A stretch of 38,405 nucleotides of DNA, taken from positions 1 through 38,405 of the IMG/VR virus record IMGVR_UViG_3300017666_000012. One strand, given 5' to 3'. The stretch comes from a virus. Made by a program: the position numbers and the translations under genes. Under the pieces are notes generated by a model. The model was given only the letters and a program-made list of their open reading frames with translations. It was not told the DNA's origin and searched no databases. Positions 1 through 7,344 of this stretch are shown piece by piece (within the stretch, counting starts at the first letter, position 1; every line of letters starts with the position of its first letter).

Positions 1-636
1 ATGAGCATCGGCTGCAAAGACTGCCGCGATGCCGGTGACTTGTCGCACGCGAGCAAGCGCTACCGCCGTGCGCTCACCTGGGTTGTCGTGCTGAACCTCG
101 GAATGGGCGGCGTGCAACTGACGGGCGGGCTGTTCGGGATGTCACAGTCGCTCAAGGCGGACGCGCTTGATTTTCTCGGCGATGGCTTCATCACATGGCT
201 CGGGCTGCTGTCCGTCTCGCACACGCCGCGGTGGCGAGCGCGGACGGCGATGGCCCAGGGGATGTTCCTCGCTCTGCTGGCGTTAGGAGTGCTTGCCGCG
301 GCTGTCTATCGCGCGTTTGAGCAGCGGCTCCCAGAGGCAGGTGTCATGACTGTGCTCGGCCTGGTCGGCTTTGCCGTCAACCTTGCCGCGGCCTTGATCC
401 TCGTTCCGCACCGGAACGGCGATGCCAATGTGCGTGCCGTGTGGCTGTTCAGCCGCAACGACGCCATCGGCAATCTGGCGGTTGTGGCTGCATCGGGCCT
501 CGTGTACTGGACCCAAAGTCCCTGGCCCGATCTTGTCTCAGCAGCCGCGATCGCGGGCCTATTCCTCGCATCGGCTGTTGAGATTCTGCGAACGGCCCGT
601 CGGGACCTGCGAGTTCTGCGCGACACTGCAGGCTGA
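1..636 (+). CDS. CDF-like cation transporter, short form
   Basis: Probable inner-membrane metal cation efflux protein of the cation diffusion facilitator type (proton-driven antiport of divalent metal is the family role). The 211-residue protein shows about six hydrophobic segments from residue 25 onward. Segment 2 holds acidic residues D54, D57 and D61 after SQSLKAD, and segment 5 holds N153/D154, where the family places its metal ligands. The N-terminus carries a GCKDC cysteine pair. It lacks the usual cytoplasmic C-terminal domain (families are often about 300 residues). The ATG is the first base of the window, so an earlier start cannot be excluded. It converges on the copper ATPase at the other end of the window, suggesting that both are host genes separated by the prophage. 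Confidence 0.85.
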   Translation: MSIGCKDCRDAGDLSHASKRYRRALTWVVVLNLGMGGVQLTGGLFGMSQSLKADALDFLGDGFITWLGLLSVSHTPRWRARTAMAQGMFLALLALGVLAAAVYRAFEQRLPEAGVMTVLGLVGFAVNLAAALILVPHRNGDANVRAVWLFSRNDAIGNLAVVAASGLVYWTQSPWPDLVSAAAIAGLFLASAVEILRTARRDLRVLRDTAG

Positions 637-647
637 GCTGGGTCCCC

Positions 648-681
648 CGCGCGACAAACCCGGCTGGTTAGCAGAGGGGTA
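648..681 (+). promoter_or_regulatory. Bipartite repeated element, copy 1
   Basis: CGCGCGACAA (648-657), 13 unrelated bases, then GCAGAGGGGTA (671-681). The same two blocks with the same 13-base spacing occur at 7174-7207 and 20042-20075. This copy lies between the CDF gene and the integration operon. It is followed by a hairpin with stem GGCGAGG/CCTCGCC (684-706, 9-nt loop). The 3' block includes a Shine-Dalgarno-like AGAGGGG. The block-centre distance of about 23 bp resembles -35/-10 spacing, so a promoter is possible, but this is inference. Confidence 0.6.
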
Positions 682-984
682 GTGGCGAGGGCATCGCGTC
701 CTCGCCTCATGCCACAGCCTCGCACCAAGAACATCCCGAAGATCGACGGCGAGCGTGCATCCTGCCTCCCTGCTCGTGCAGTCGAACTGTTGGCGGCGGC
801 CACGGCCCGACTGATCGATGCGAACGCCCCGGCCCTGGGGCCAAGCATCGAGCATGCGGGCATTGACGCGGCTGGACTTGACCTTTCGGATCATGTTGCC
901 ATCAGTGTGCCTACGGGTGAACGCGACCGTCCCGAACCGGAGAACGCGCCGCGATGTGACCCGAAGGAGCCTGAAGGACGATGA
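682..984 (+). CDS. Small hypothetical protein, first gene of integration operon
   Basis: Function not recognised. The frame starting at GTG 682 gives 100 residues, and an internal ATG at 709 would give 91. The GTG sits only two bases after the AGAGGGG block, which is too close for a normal ribosome binding site, so the ATG may be the true start. The N-terminal half contains an Ala/Leu-rich helix around AVELLAAATARLI, and the last third is polar and charged (GERDRPEPENAPR). The stop overlaps the ATG of the DUF2924 gene (ATGA at 981-984), which is the best evidence that it is translated. It could instead be a leader ORF serving translational coupling. Confidence 0.45.
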   Translation: MARASRPRLMPQPRTKNIPKIDGERASCLPARAVELLAAATARLIDANAPALGPSIEHAGIDAAGLDLSDHVAISVPTGERDRPEPENAPRCDPKEPEGR

Positions 985-1502
985 GCACCGCCGCGACCAG
1001 AACCATCCAGCAACAGATCGACGAACTCTGCGGCATGCCCGTATCGCGCCTCCGCGAGCGCTACGCCGAGGCCTTTGGAGAACCGACGGCGTCCGGGAAC
1101 CGCCAGTGGCTCTTCCGCCGCGTGGCCTGGCGAATCCAGTCGCTCGCGGAGGGGGACCTCTCCGAGCGGGCGCGGCGTCGGGCCGCCGAGTTGGCGCGGG
1201 ACGTCGACGTCCGGGTCCGGCCGCCCAACGACGGGGAGCCCGCCCAGACCTCACGCACCGGCACCCGCTTGGTGACGATCACGGGGCGCATCGCCTCCGC
1301 GGGCAACGACCGCCTGCCCGCCCCCGGCACCGTGCTGCGCCGTATCTTCAAAGGCGCTGAGCACGAAGTCACGGTGCTCCCCAACGGCTTTGAGTACGAC
1401 GGGAAGGCCTACCGCTCGCTGTCGGCGGTGGCAACGGCGATCACCGGTTCGCACTGGAACGGCTTCTTGTTCTTCGGGCTGACCAAGAAGGGGGTCGCAT
1501 GA
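981..1502 (+). CDS. DUF2924 family protein
   Basis: A 173-residue protein matching the DUF2924 family, known mainly as the gene directly upstream of large serine recombinases. Its biochemical role is not established; a role as recombination accessory or directionality factor is inference from that linkage. Visible features are the N-terminal helical stretch IQQQIDELCGMPVSRLRER, a basic middle (RRRAAELARDV), and a C-terminal half with RIFKGAEHEVTVLPNGFEY followed by GKAYRSLSAVATAITG, the strand-and-helix signature typical of the family. The start overlaps the previous stop, and the stop (1500-1502) overlaps the recombinase start at 1499. Confidence 0.85.
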   Translation: MSTAATRTIQQQIDELCGMPVSRLRERYAEAFGEPTASGNRQWLFRRVAWRIQSLAEGDLSERARRRAAELARDVDVRVRPPNDGEPAQTSRTGTRLVTITGRIASAGNDRLPAPGTVLRRIFKGAEHEVTVLPNGFEYDGKAYRSLSAVATAITGSHWNGFLFFGLTKKGVA

Positions 1503-3085
1503 CCACCGCCACGCCACAACGCACGCGCCGATCCGCCGCGAACGGCACCGCTGGTGAGCACGGGGCGTCCACGCCGGGTCCGCGCTCGATCCGCTGCGCC
1601 ATCTACACCCGCAAGAGCACCGAAGAGGGGCTGAACCAAGAGTTCAACAGCCTCGACGCCCAACGCGAGAGCGCGATCGCGTACATCGCCAGCCAGAAGA
1701 ACGAGGGGTGGCAGTGTCTGCCCGAGAAATACGACGACGGCGGGTTCACCGGCGGGAACATCGAGCGCCCGGCGCTCAAGCGCCTGATGGCCGATATCGA
1801 GACCGGCAAGGTCAACTGCGTCGTGGTCTACAAGGTGGACCGCCTCAGCCGTTCGCTGATGGACTTCGCGCGGCTCATGGAGCTCTTCGACCGCAAGGGT
1901 GTCTCGTTTGTGAGCGTGACGCAGCAGTTCAACACGACCCACTCGATGGGTCGGTTAACGCTCAACATCCTCCTCTCGTTCGCACAGTTTGAGCGAGAGA
2001 TCATCTCCGAGCGGACGCGGGACAAGATCGCGGCGGCGCGCCGAAAGGGGAAGTACGCCCTCGGCAAGCCGATCCTCGGGTACGACTACGTGCCCTACCC
2101 GCCGCCCTTCACGGGTCGGCGGTTGGTGGTCAACAAGGCTGAGGCGGAGCGGATTCGGCGGATCTTCGAGTTGTACCTCGAAGCACGGAGCATCATGCAC
2201 GTCGCCGACGAGTGCAACGCACGCGGGTGGTCAACCAAGACCTGGACGACGACCGCCGGGCGGGTCGTCGGCAACCGGGCGTTCGACAAGCCCATCATCT
2301 CCCGACTTCTCCGCAATCCCCTTTACGTTGGCAAGGTGCCCCACAACGGAGCGGTCTACGACGGCGAACACGAAGCCATCGTCGACGACGATCTCTTCCG
2401 TCGCGTGCAGAACCAACTGAAGCTGGCAGCGGAGCGCGGCGGGGCGAGCGTCAAGAACTCGACCGGCTCGCTGCTCGGTGGGTTGGTACGGTGCAAGGGG
2501 TGCGGGTGTGCCATGTGCCCGAGCAGTGCGTCGAAGAAGAAGCCCGATGGCTCGCGCGTCCGCTACCGCTACTACGTCTGCTCAAACGCGGTGAAGCGCG
2601 GTCGGAAGCACTGCGCTGCGCCGTCGCTGCCCGGGCCTGCTCTTGAGACGTTCGTGATCGAGCAGGTCAAGGCCGTCCTCGTCAATGACCTGTCGATGCG
2701 TGCCGTCGTCGCCCGGGCGCTGGATCTGTTGCGCGAGGCGGCGGACCTCCGCGTCGCGGAACGCACACGGTTGCAAACCGTGCTTGAACGACTGTCAGGC
2801 GAGGAGCAGTCGCCAGCGACGCTCCGGGAGATCGAGCGTGTTCGTCGAACGCTGGCGGCCTTGGCCCGGCAGATTGACCTCGACGCCGACCGCCTGATCG
2901 ACGAGGACGAGGTGGTCGGGGCCGTCGAAGCGTTCGACGGCGTGTGGGGCGCGATGACCCTCGCCGAGCAGGCGGAATTCCTCCACGTCGTGATCACCAC
3001 CGTCGAGTACGACGGCGAGTCGCAGAACGTGTCAATCACCTTTCACCCCGGAGCGGAAGCCTCGGAGAAACCAGCCCTGCCATGA
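1499..3085 (+). CDS. Large serine recombinase (phage integrase)
   Basis: Site-specific DNA recombinase that would integrate and excise the element by a covalent 5'-phosphoserine intermediate (family knowledge). The 528-residue protein has an N-terminal resolvase domain from about residue 32, with candidate catalytic Ser40 in IYTRKS, followed by SLDAQRESA and the VVYKVDRLSRS segment. A recombinase domain follows (LGKPILGYDY to RLLRNPLYVG). A zinc ribbon is visible from RCKGCGCAMCPSS to YYVCSNAVKRGRKHCA, and a C-terminal helical, coiled-coil-prone part ends the protein. A good Shine-Dalgarno (AAGGGGG) precedes the ATG. It sits in the four-gene overlapping operon, and length and domain order look intact. 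Confidence 0.95.
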   Translation: MTTATPQRTRRSAANGTAGEHGASTPGPRSIRCAIYTRKSTEEGLNQEFNSLDAQRESAIAYIASQKNEGWQCLPEKYDDGGFTGGNIERPALKRLMADIETGKVNCVVVYKVDRLSRSLMDFARLMELFDRKGVSFVSVTQQFNTTHSMGRLTLNILLSFAQFEREIISERTRDKIAAARRKGKYALGKPILGYDYVPYPPPFTGRRLVVNKAEAERIRRIFELYLEARSIMHVADECNARGWSTKTWTTTAGRVVGNRAFDKPIISRLLRNPLYVGKVPHNGAVYDGEHEAIVDDDLFRRVQNQLKLAAERGGASVKNSTGSLLGGLVRCKGCGCAMCPSSASKKKPDGSRVRYRYYVCSNAVKRGRKHCAAPSLPGPALETFVIEQVKAVLVNDLSMRAVVARALDLLREAADLRVAERTRLQTVLERLSGEEQSPATLREIERVRRTLAALARQIDLDADRLIDEDEVVGAVEAFDGVWGAMTLAEQAEFLHVVITTVEYDGESQNVSITFHPGAEASEKPALP

Positions 3086-3519
3086 ACACTCCCACCGAAT
3101 CTCGTGAACGCCAAGCCGCGCACCAGTCGATCACCACGACGGCACGATTCGTCGTTGGCGGGCGCGGCCGGGCGGCGTCCGAGCAGGCGGGATTGCCACC
3201 TATGGCGTTGCCCGGGCGCGTTCCCCGCGTCGCCAGGCTGATGGCATTGGCGATCCGTTTCGACGCCCTTGTTCGGGAGGGCACCGTCTCGACGCAGGCC
3301 GATCTCGCCACGGTGGGCCACGTCACCCGCGCCCGCGTCACCCAGATCATGAACCTGCTCCACCTGGCCCCGGACCTTCAGGAGGCGATTCTCGATCTAC
3401 CGCCTGTTCGTGCGGGCCGCGATCCGATCACCGAACACGACCTTCGCCCCATCGCGGCGGAGGTCGACTGGAAGGTCCAGCGGCATCTCTGGAGAGAGCA
3501 TTATCAGACCAGGACGTAG
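3082..3519 (+). CDS. Helix-turn-helix protein downstream of recombinase
   Basis: A 145-residue protein whose ATG overlaps the recombinase stop (ATGA, 3082-3085). Residues about 65-100 form a likely DNA-binding helix-turn-helix (VSTQADLATVGHVTRARVTQIMNLLHL), resembling the ParB/KorB-type HTH found downstream of many serine recombinases. The tail LRPIAAEVDWKVQRHLW is conserved-looking and helical. A role in regulating or assisting recombination is inferred from operon position; no catalytic motif is visible. It ends the integration operon and is followed by about 126 bp without an evident gene. Confidence 0.75.
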   Translation: MNTPTESRERQAAHQSITTTARFVVGGRGRAASEQAGLPPMALPGRVPRVARLMALAIRFDALVREGTVSTQADLATVGHVTRARVTQIMNLLHLAPDLQEAILDLPPVRAGRDPITEHDLRPIAAEVDWKVQRHLWREHYQTRT

Positions 3520-3645
3520 GTGCCGGCCATGTGTATGGGCGGGCCCTCGTGAAGACATGACGCTCGGCGGCCGATACCAATAACAGCGACCTGCCAGTGA
3601 AGGCGGAGCAGCGTGCTCTGATCTCGTGGTCGTGAGGCCACCGAG

Positions 3646-4425
3646 ATGGGACATACCCGATTAGGCAATCTGCCGCGGACGCGGAAATGGCAGGAGGTGG
3701 TCGGCCTCATCGCTATCGGTGCAGGTGCAGATCAGATCGCCAACGCTGTGATTCGAGCAGCCGAGCAGGGCCTCATGCAGGCCGCGCACCACAAAGGACT
3801 GGTTGAGGCCTTCTGGTCGCTCACCCAGTTGACGGCAGCCGCGCGTGAGAAGGACTTCGCTGCGGCTCTCCGGGATCGCGGCTTCAACGTTCCGAACAAC
3901 CCCAGCCTTCCCGCGATCCTGGCGGCGGTATCTGACGTGGTCGATCGGAGCATGCCGAACAACAAGGGTCGGACGGACCTCGGCGAGATGGCGCACAGTG
4001 CGGCCACTGAAACCATCAACCGCATCGTGACCGAGCGCACGTCATCGCTCTTTGGCTCGACGTCTGACGACGTACAGCGGGTGTTCCGCGAACTGGGCAC
4101 AGTGAAGAACTTCGGTGACCTCGGTCGCCGCTTCTACGGCCAACTAATGGGCAAGGTGCTGCAGTTTTACGTCAGCCGAGAGAGCGCTAACCATGTGGGC
4201 GAAGGCCAGCGCTTCGCCAATCTCGCATCCAAGGCCAGCTTCGATGACGCACTGAGCACCCACTGTCGCCAGGCATCGGTCATCGTCGAGCGGTTCGCAG
4301 GGGAGTGGGTGTCGAAGAAGACGTGGCAGAACGGAGAAGTGGGCATCTCGCGCTCGGAGGCAGAAGGCTTCGCGCACGTGGCGATGAAGAAGATCGTGGC
4401 GGAGCTCAAGGAGGGTGCCAAGTGA
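3646..4425 (+). CDS. Helical protein of unknown function, partner of QueC-like enzyme
   Basis: I do not recognise a named family. The 259-residue protein is mainly alpha-helical, opens with MGHTRLGNLPRTRKWQEVV, and contains the motif-like segments GRTDLGEMAHSAA (about residues 105-117), RRFYGQLMGKVLQFYVSRE and EGFAHVAMKKIVAEL near the end. No signal peptide or membrane segment is seen. The stop overlaps the GTG of the QueC-like gene (GTGA, 4422-4425), with the Shine-Dalgarno for that gene inside this one, so the two are almost certainly made together. The ATG has only a weak ribosome binding site. Position between integrase and replication genes is typical of prophage cargo; a defence role is inference. 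Confidence 0.7.
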   Translation: MGHTRLGNLPRTRKWQEVVGLIAIGAGADQIANAVIRAAEQGLMQAAHHKGLVEAFWSLTQLTAAAREKDFAAALRDRGFNVPNNPSLPAILAAVSDVVDRSMPNNKGRTDLGEMAHSAATETINRIVTERTSSLFGSTSDDVQRVFRELGTVKNFGDLGRRFYGQLMGKVLQFYVSRESANHVGEGQRFANLASKASFDDALSTHCRQASVIVERFAGEWVSKKTWQNGEVGISRSEAEGFAHVAMKKIVAELKEGAK

Positions 4426-6449
4426 ACGCACCCGACATGCTGTTTCTGTGCAACGAAGCGGCCGCGGGCCGCTCGGGCTCAACCAAGGGCGTGGCGAAAC
4501 TTCGCACCGTTGGGTCGGGCAAGAATGTGCGGCTCGAACTGGACGACGTCGGACGGCAGCTCAATCAGAACATCCCCGCCGCATTGATTGACCTGGTTGA
4601 GATCGCTGCGCTTGTGTACGTCGCCGATCAGATGGAGCACCGAGGCGCGAACGATGTAGAGTCGATGGGTGCGAACTGGCGACGGCGAATGCGCTTTGAA
4701 ATCCCCGTCCGGGTGCCGACGCTTTGGAAGTCCGCTGCAGTGTCAGACGCACTCATTGAACTGCTCAGTTTCCTGTCAGAGGACGAGTACGAGTTCACGT
4801 TCACCCAGTACAAATCGCCGCCAACCCTTGATAGCTACCTGAGTTTCGCCGGGTCAGCGACCGACAAGGCCCCGGACTCGGTGATCCTGTTCTCTGGAGG
4901 ATTGGACTCGCTCGGCGGCGTGGTCAAAGAGGTCGCTCAAGACGGGCGATCGGCATTGCTGCTGACCCATGAGTCAACGACCAAGCTGCGAACGCGCCAC
5001 CGCGCCCTTCGCAGCATGATCGACTCCGCTGCCAAGGGGCCGCCGCCTCAGCACATCACCGTGCGTGTGAACAAGAAAGATCAGGTCGAGCGTGAGTACA
5101 CGCAGCGGGCGCGTTCGTTCCTGTACGCATCGCTGGCCGTCGCCGTCTCACGGATGGCCGGGCTCGACGCCATCCGGTTCTACGAGAACGGTATTGTCAG
5201 CCTGAACCTGCCGTTGTCGCCCCAAGTCGTGGGGTCTCGTGCAACACGGACGACACATCCACGCGTGCTGGCGTGCATGCGACGGCTCTTCTCGCTCGTG
5301 ACGGAAACGACGTTCGGCGTCGACAACGGGTTCATCTGGAAGACCAAGTCCGATGTGGTCCGTGACATCGTGGCGAGCGGGAACGGGTCGATGATTCCGC
5401 TTTCCACCAGTTGCACGCACACCTGGGTGTTCAGCAACGCCAAGCCCCACTGCGGCACGTGCTCGCAGTGCATCGATCGGCGGTTCGCGGTGCTCGCGGG
5501 CGGTGCCGGGGCATTCGAGCGAGCGGACACATACTCGCACGATCTGTTGGTGGATGCGCGTGATGCGGGCGAATCGCGCGTGATGATGGCCTCCTATGTG
5601 GAGATCGCCCAGCAGGTGTCGGAGATGTCCGAAACCGACTTCTTCAGCAGGTTCGGCGAGGCAGCCCGTGTGCTCATGCACGTGGGGCTCCCCGCAGATG
5701 AAGCGGCCCGAAAGGTCCACCAGCTCTATCAGCAGCACGGCAAGCAGGTGATGTCTGTTGTTGACTCCGCGATGGAGACGCACAAGTCGGAGATCCGAAA
5801 ACGCACTCTCCCGGAGAGTTGTCTGCTTCGCTTGGTTCATGATCCCAATCCTGTCGTCGGTGGGTCCGGCGTCGTCGGGGTTGCGCCCCAGCCTGAGCCG
5901 CCGCCGCCGGCGTATCGGCTCGTGCAGATGGGTCAGGGGTGGACACTCCGCTTCGACGGCGTCGAGAAGCACTTTGAGTTGAGTGTTGGGATGGTGTACC
6001 TCCGCGAGATGATTGCGTTCCCAGCCAAGCGGTTCACCGTGGCCGAGCTCTACGTGCTTGCACGTCCGCACATGAAGGACATCCCGTCGGCACGCTCCGA
6101 AGCGGCGTTCGACCAAACAGCGGCGCGCGCGTACTGGAAACGGTTGTCGGAGATCGACGAAGCGATCGCGGCCGGGGAGAAGGACCAAGACGCCACGGCG
6201 GTGAGCGTGGCAAAGAACGAGAAGCAAAGGCTCCTCGCTGAACTGAAGGCGGCCAACTTCAAGGGCAGGCCCAAGACCGAGAGCAAAGACCACAAGCGCC
6301 TGCGCGACCGTGTCCGCAACGCGGTCGACCGCGCGATCGAGACCATCACGAAGTACCACACTGCGGCCGGCGCACATTTTGAGGCCGCCGTAACCCGTGG
6401 ATCGGTCATGGGTTACAACCCGCCCGAGACTCCGCCGTGGGAGTTTTGA
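4422..6449 (+). CDS. QueC-like PP-loop protein with C-terminal regulator-like domain
   Basis: Related to 7-cyano-7-deazaguanine synthase (QueC), ATP-dependent enzymes that build the preQ0 nitrile. The protein has 675 residues against about 230 for housekeeping QueC. The PP-loop SGGLDS is at residues 158-163. The zinc site is complete: C331 in CTHTW and C344, C347, C350 in HCGTCSQC. The first 150 residues are a helical extension. Residues about 498-675 match a C-terminal domain I know from large bacterial regulators and ATPases (LRFDGVEKHFELSVGMVYL, the long helix AYWKRLSEIDEAI, ending TPPWEF). The GTG start at 4422 has GGAGGG upstream and overlaps the previous stop. QueC-like proteins occur in Qat and some CBASS defence systems, but this exact layout is not one I can name. 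Confidence 0.8.
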   Translation: MNAPDMLFLCNEAAAGRSGSTKGVAKLRTVGSGKNVRLELDDVGRQLNQNIPAALIDLVEIAALVYVADQMEHRGANDVESMGANWRRRMRFEIPVRVPTLWKSAAVSDALIELLSFLSEDEYEFTFTQYKSPPTLDSYLSFAGSATDKAPDSVILFSGGLDSLGGVVKEVAQDGRSALLLTHESTTKLRTRHRALRSMIDSAAKGPPPQHITVRVNKKDQVEREYTQRARSFLYASLAVAVSRMAGLDAIRFYENGIVSLNLPLSPQVVGSRATRTTHPRVLACMRRLFSLVTETTFGVDNGFIWKTKSDVVRDIVASGNGSMIPLSTSCTHTWVFSNAKPHCGTCSQCIDRRFAVLAGGAGAFERADTYSHDLLVDARDAGESRVMMASYVEIAQQVSEMSETDFFSRFGEAARVLMHVGLPADEAARKVHQLYQQHGKQVMSVVDSAMETHKSEIRKRTLPESCLLRLVHDPNPVVGGSGVVGVAPQPEPPPPAYRLVQMGQGWTLRFDGVEKHFELSVGMVYLREMIAFPAKRFTVAELYVLARPHMKDIPSARSEAAFDQTAARAYWKRLSEIDEAIAAGEKDQDATAVSVAKNEKQRLLAELKAANFKGRPKTESKDHKRLRDRVRNAVDRAIETITKYHTAAGAHFEAAVTRGSVMGYNPPETPPWEF

Positions 6450-6452
6450 GCC

Positions 6453-6484
6453 CGCTACGCCGGATGTAGCGGCGAGCTACGCCG
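6453..6484 (+). terminator. Overlapping hairpins after QueC-like gene
   Basis: Four bases after the QueC-like stop, CGCTAC (6453-6458) pairs with GTAGCG (6466-6471). A second stem CGGCG/CGCCG (6470-6474, 6480-6484) follows and overlaps it. There is no U-rich tract, so this is at best a weak or Rho-assisted terminator, or part of the leader of the next gene. Confidence 0.3.
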
Positions 6485-6513
6485 CGAGTCGCCCCGGGGA
6501 TGCCGGAGCGGCT

Positions 6514-6602
6514 GCCCGGCAGGACGTCCTCCTCGTTCACTGATCCACATCTCGCTCCGAGCTGCTGCCGGGCCCCTGCGGGCGATGTCTGAAACGAGGA
6601 GG
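6514..6602 (+). promoter_or_regulatory. Structured leader of sigma-like gene (pseudoknot or switch)
   Basis: Two perfect pairings interleave. GCCCGGCAG (6514-6522) is complementary to CTGCCGGGC (6565-6573), and CCTCCTCGTT (6528-6537) is complementary to AACGAGGAGG (6593-6602). The order is A-B-A'-B', the topology of an H-type pseudoknot or of two competing hairpins. B' contains the GAGGAGG ribosome binding site of the gene that starts at 6607. The 27-nt segment between B and A' holds its own small stem CTCG/CGAG. Control of translation of the sigma-like gene is inferred from occlusion of its Shine-Dalgarno. Confidence 0.55.
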
Positions 6603-6606
6603 CTTC

Positions 6607-7173
6607 ATGCCTTCGATCGCAGCAGACGTGGCGCTGTCTTGCGCCGAGCGTAGCGGGCTTTCCGCTTTCCCTTCCCTCACCGTCCAGCAGATCCGGTTCC
6701 GCACCGATCGGCTGGGCCGGCTGTTCGCCCTCTCAACGGAGGAGATCGCTGATCTCCGCCAGGAGATTGCAGCCGAGATCACCCGTGCGATGCGACGCTT
6801 CAACCCCGCGATCGCATCACAGACGACGTACTGCAAGGGTGTCATGAACCTGTGGTACGGCAACAAGTGCAAGCAGCTCCGCCGCGAAGCGAAGTGGCGT
6901 GCACGCCTGGAGCCGCTCCCGCTGTTTGGTTCCGAGAGCGCGGAGTATGTCGAGCGCCGCCGGAGCGCCGCCTCCGAGGTCGATCTCCGTCTGGACATCG
7001 AGTCTGCGATCGCCCGCCTCCCCGGCGAGCTCCTCCCGGTCGCGCGTGACCTGTTGTGCGGCAAGTCGATCCCTGAGATCGCGGCGGCCCGCGGAGTTCA
7101 CCGCGGGACAGTGAATCGGATCGTGTTGCAGCTGCGGGTCTACCTGGCAGATCTGGACCCGCATTCCAACTAG
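6607..7173 (+). CDS. Sigma-70/ECF-like transcription regulator of the phage
   Basis: A 188-residue protein that looks like a small sigma-family factor. Residues about 30-85 form a helical sigma-2-like part (FALSTEEIADLRQEIAAEI through TYCKGVMNLWYGNKCKQL). Residues about 135-183 form a clear sigma-4-like helix-turn-helix (IPEIAAARGVHRGTVNRIV). The region-3 domain is absent, as in ECF and phage late regulators. The ATG has a strong GAGGAGG ribosome binding site, buried in the predicted leader structure. The stop is followed immediately by copy 2 of the repeated bipartite element. It plausibly directs RNA polymerase to phage promoters; whether the repeated element is its target is a hypothesis. 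Confidence 0.65.
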   Translation: MPSIAADVALSCAERSGLSAFPSLTVQQIRFRTDRLGRLFALSTEEIADLRQEIAAEITRAMRRFNPAIASQTTYCKGVMNLWYGNKCKQLRREAKWRARLEPLPLFGSESAEYVERRRSAASEVDLRLDIESAIARLPGELLPVARDLLCGKSIPEIAAARGVHRGTVNRIVLQLRVYLADLDPHSN

Positions 7174-7228
7174 CGCGCGACAAGCGGCGGCCGTGGGCAG
7201 AGGGGTACTGGCGTGCCCCTCGCCCACG
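7174..7228 (+). promoter_or_regulatory. Bipartite repeated element, copy 2, with RBS hairpin
   Basis: CGCGCGACAA begins one base after the sigma-like stop codon; after 13 bases GCAGAGGGGTA follows (7197-7207). Here the second block lies in a strong hairpin: CGTGGGC, bulged A, GAGGGG (7192-7205) pairs with CCCCTC GCCCACG (7216-7228), leaving a 10-nt loop that ends with GTG 7213-7215. An alternative stem TGGCGTG/CACGCCA overlaps it. The GAGGGG ribosome binding site would therefore be masked. Confidence 0.6.
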
Positions 7229-7344
7229 CCACGCCGCTCCAGCCCGATCGAGCGCTCCCGCTCGTCCGGCTTGGCCAGGGTGCTTTCACCCGCGACGTCT
7301 GGCCCGAGGACCTCGATCCCGCATTCCGCAGCCACGGAGAACCC

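Noticed and set aside
623-629. ACACTGC shared with 36067-36073 as a possible att core
   Set aside because: A 7-base match is expected by chance when comparing two stretches of this length, and one copy lies well inside copA.
651-706. tRNA-like look of the first repeated element (GGTTAGCAGAGGGGTAGTGG resembles a D-arm)
   Set aside because: No acceptor stem, T-arm or proper anticodon arm can be formed, and the other two copies do not support a tRNA fold.
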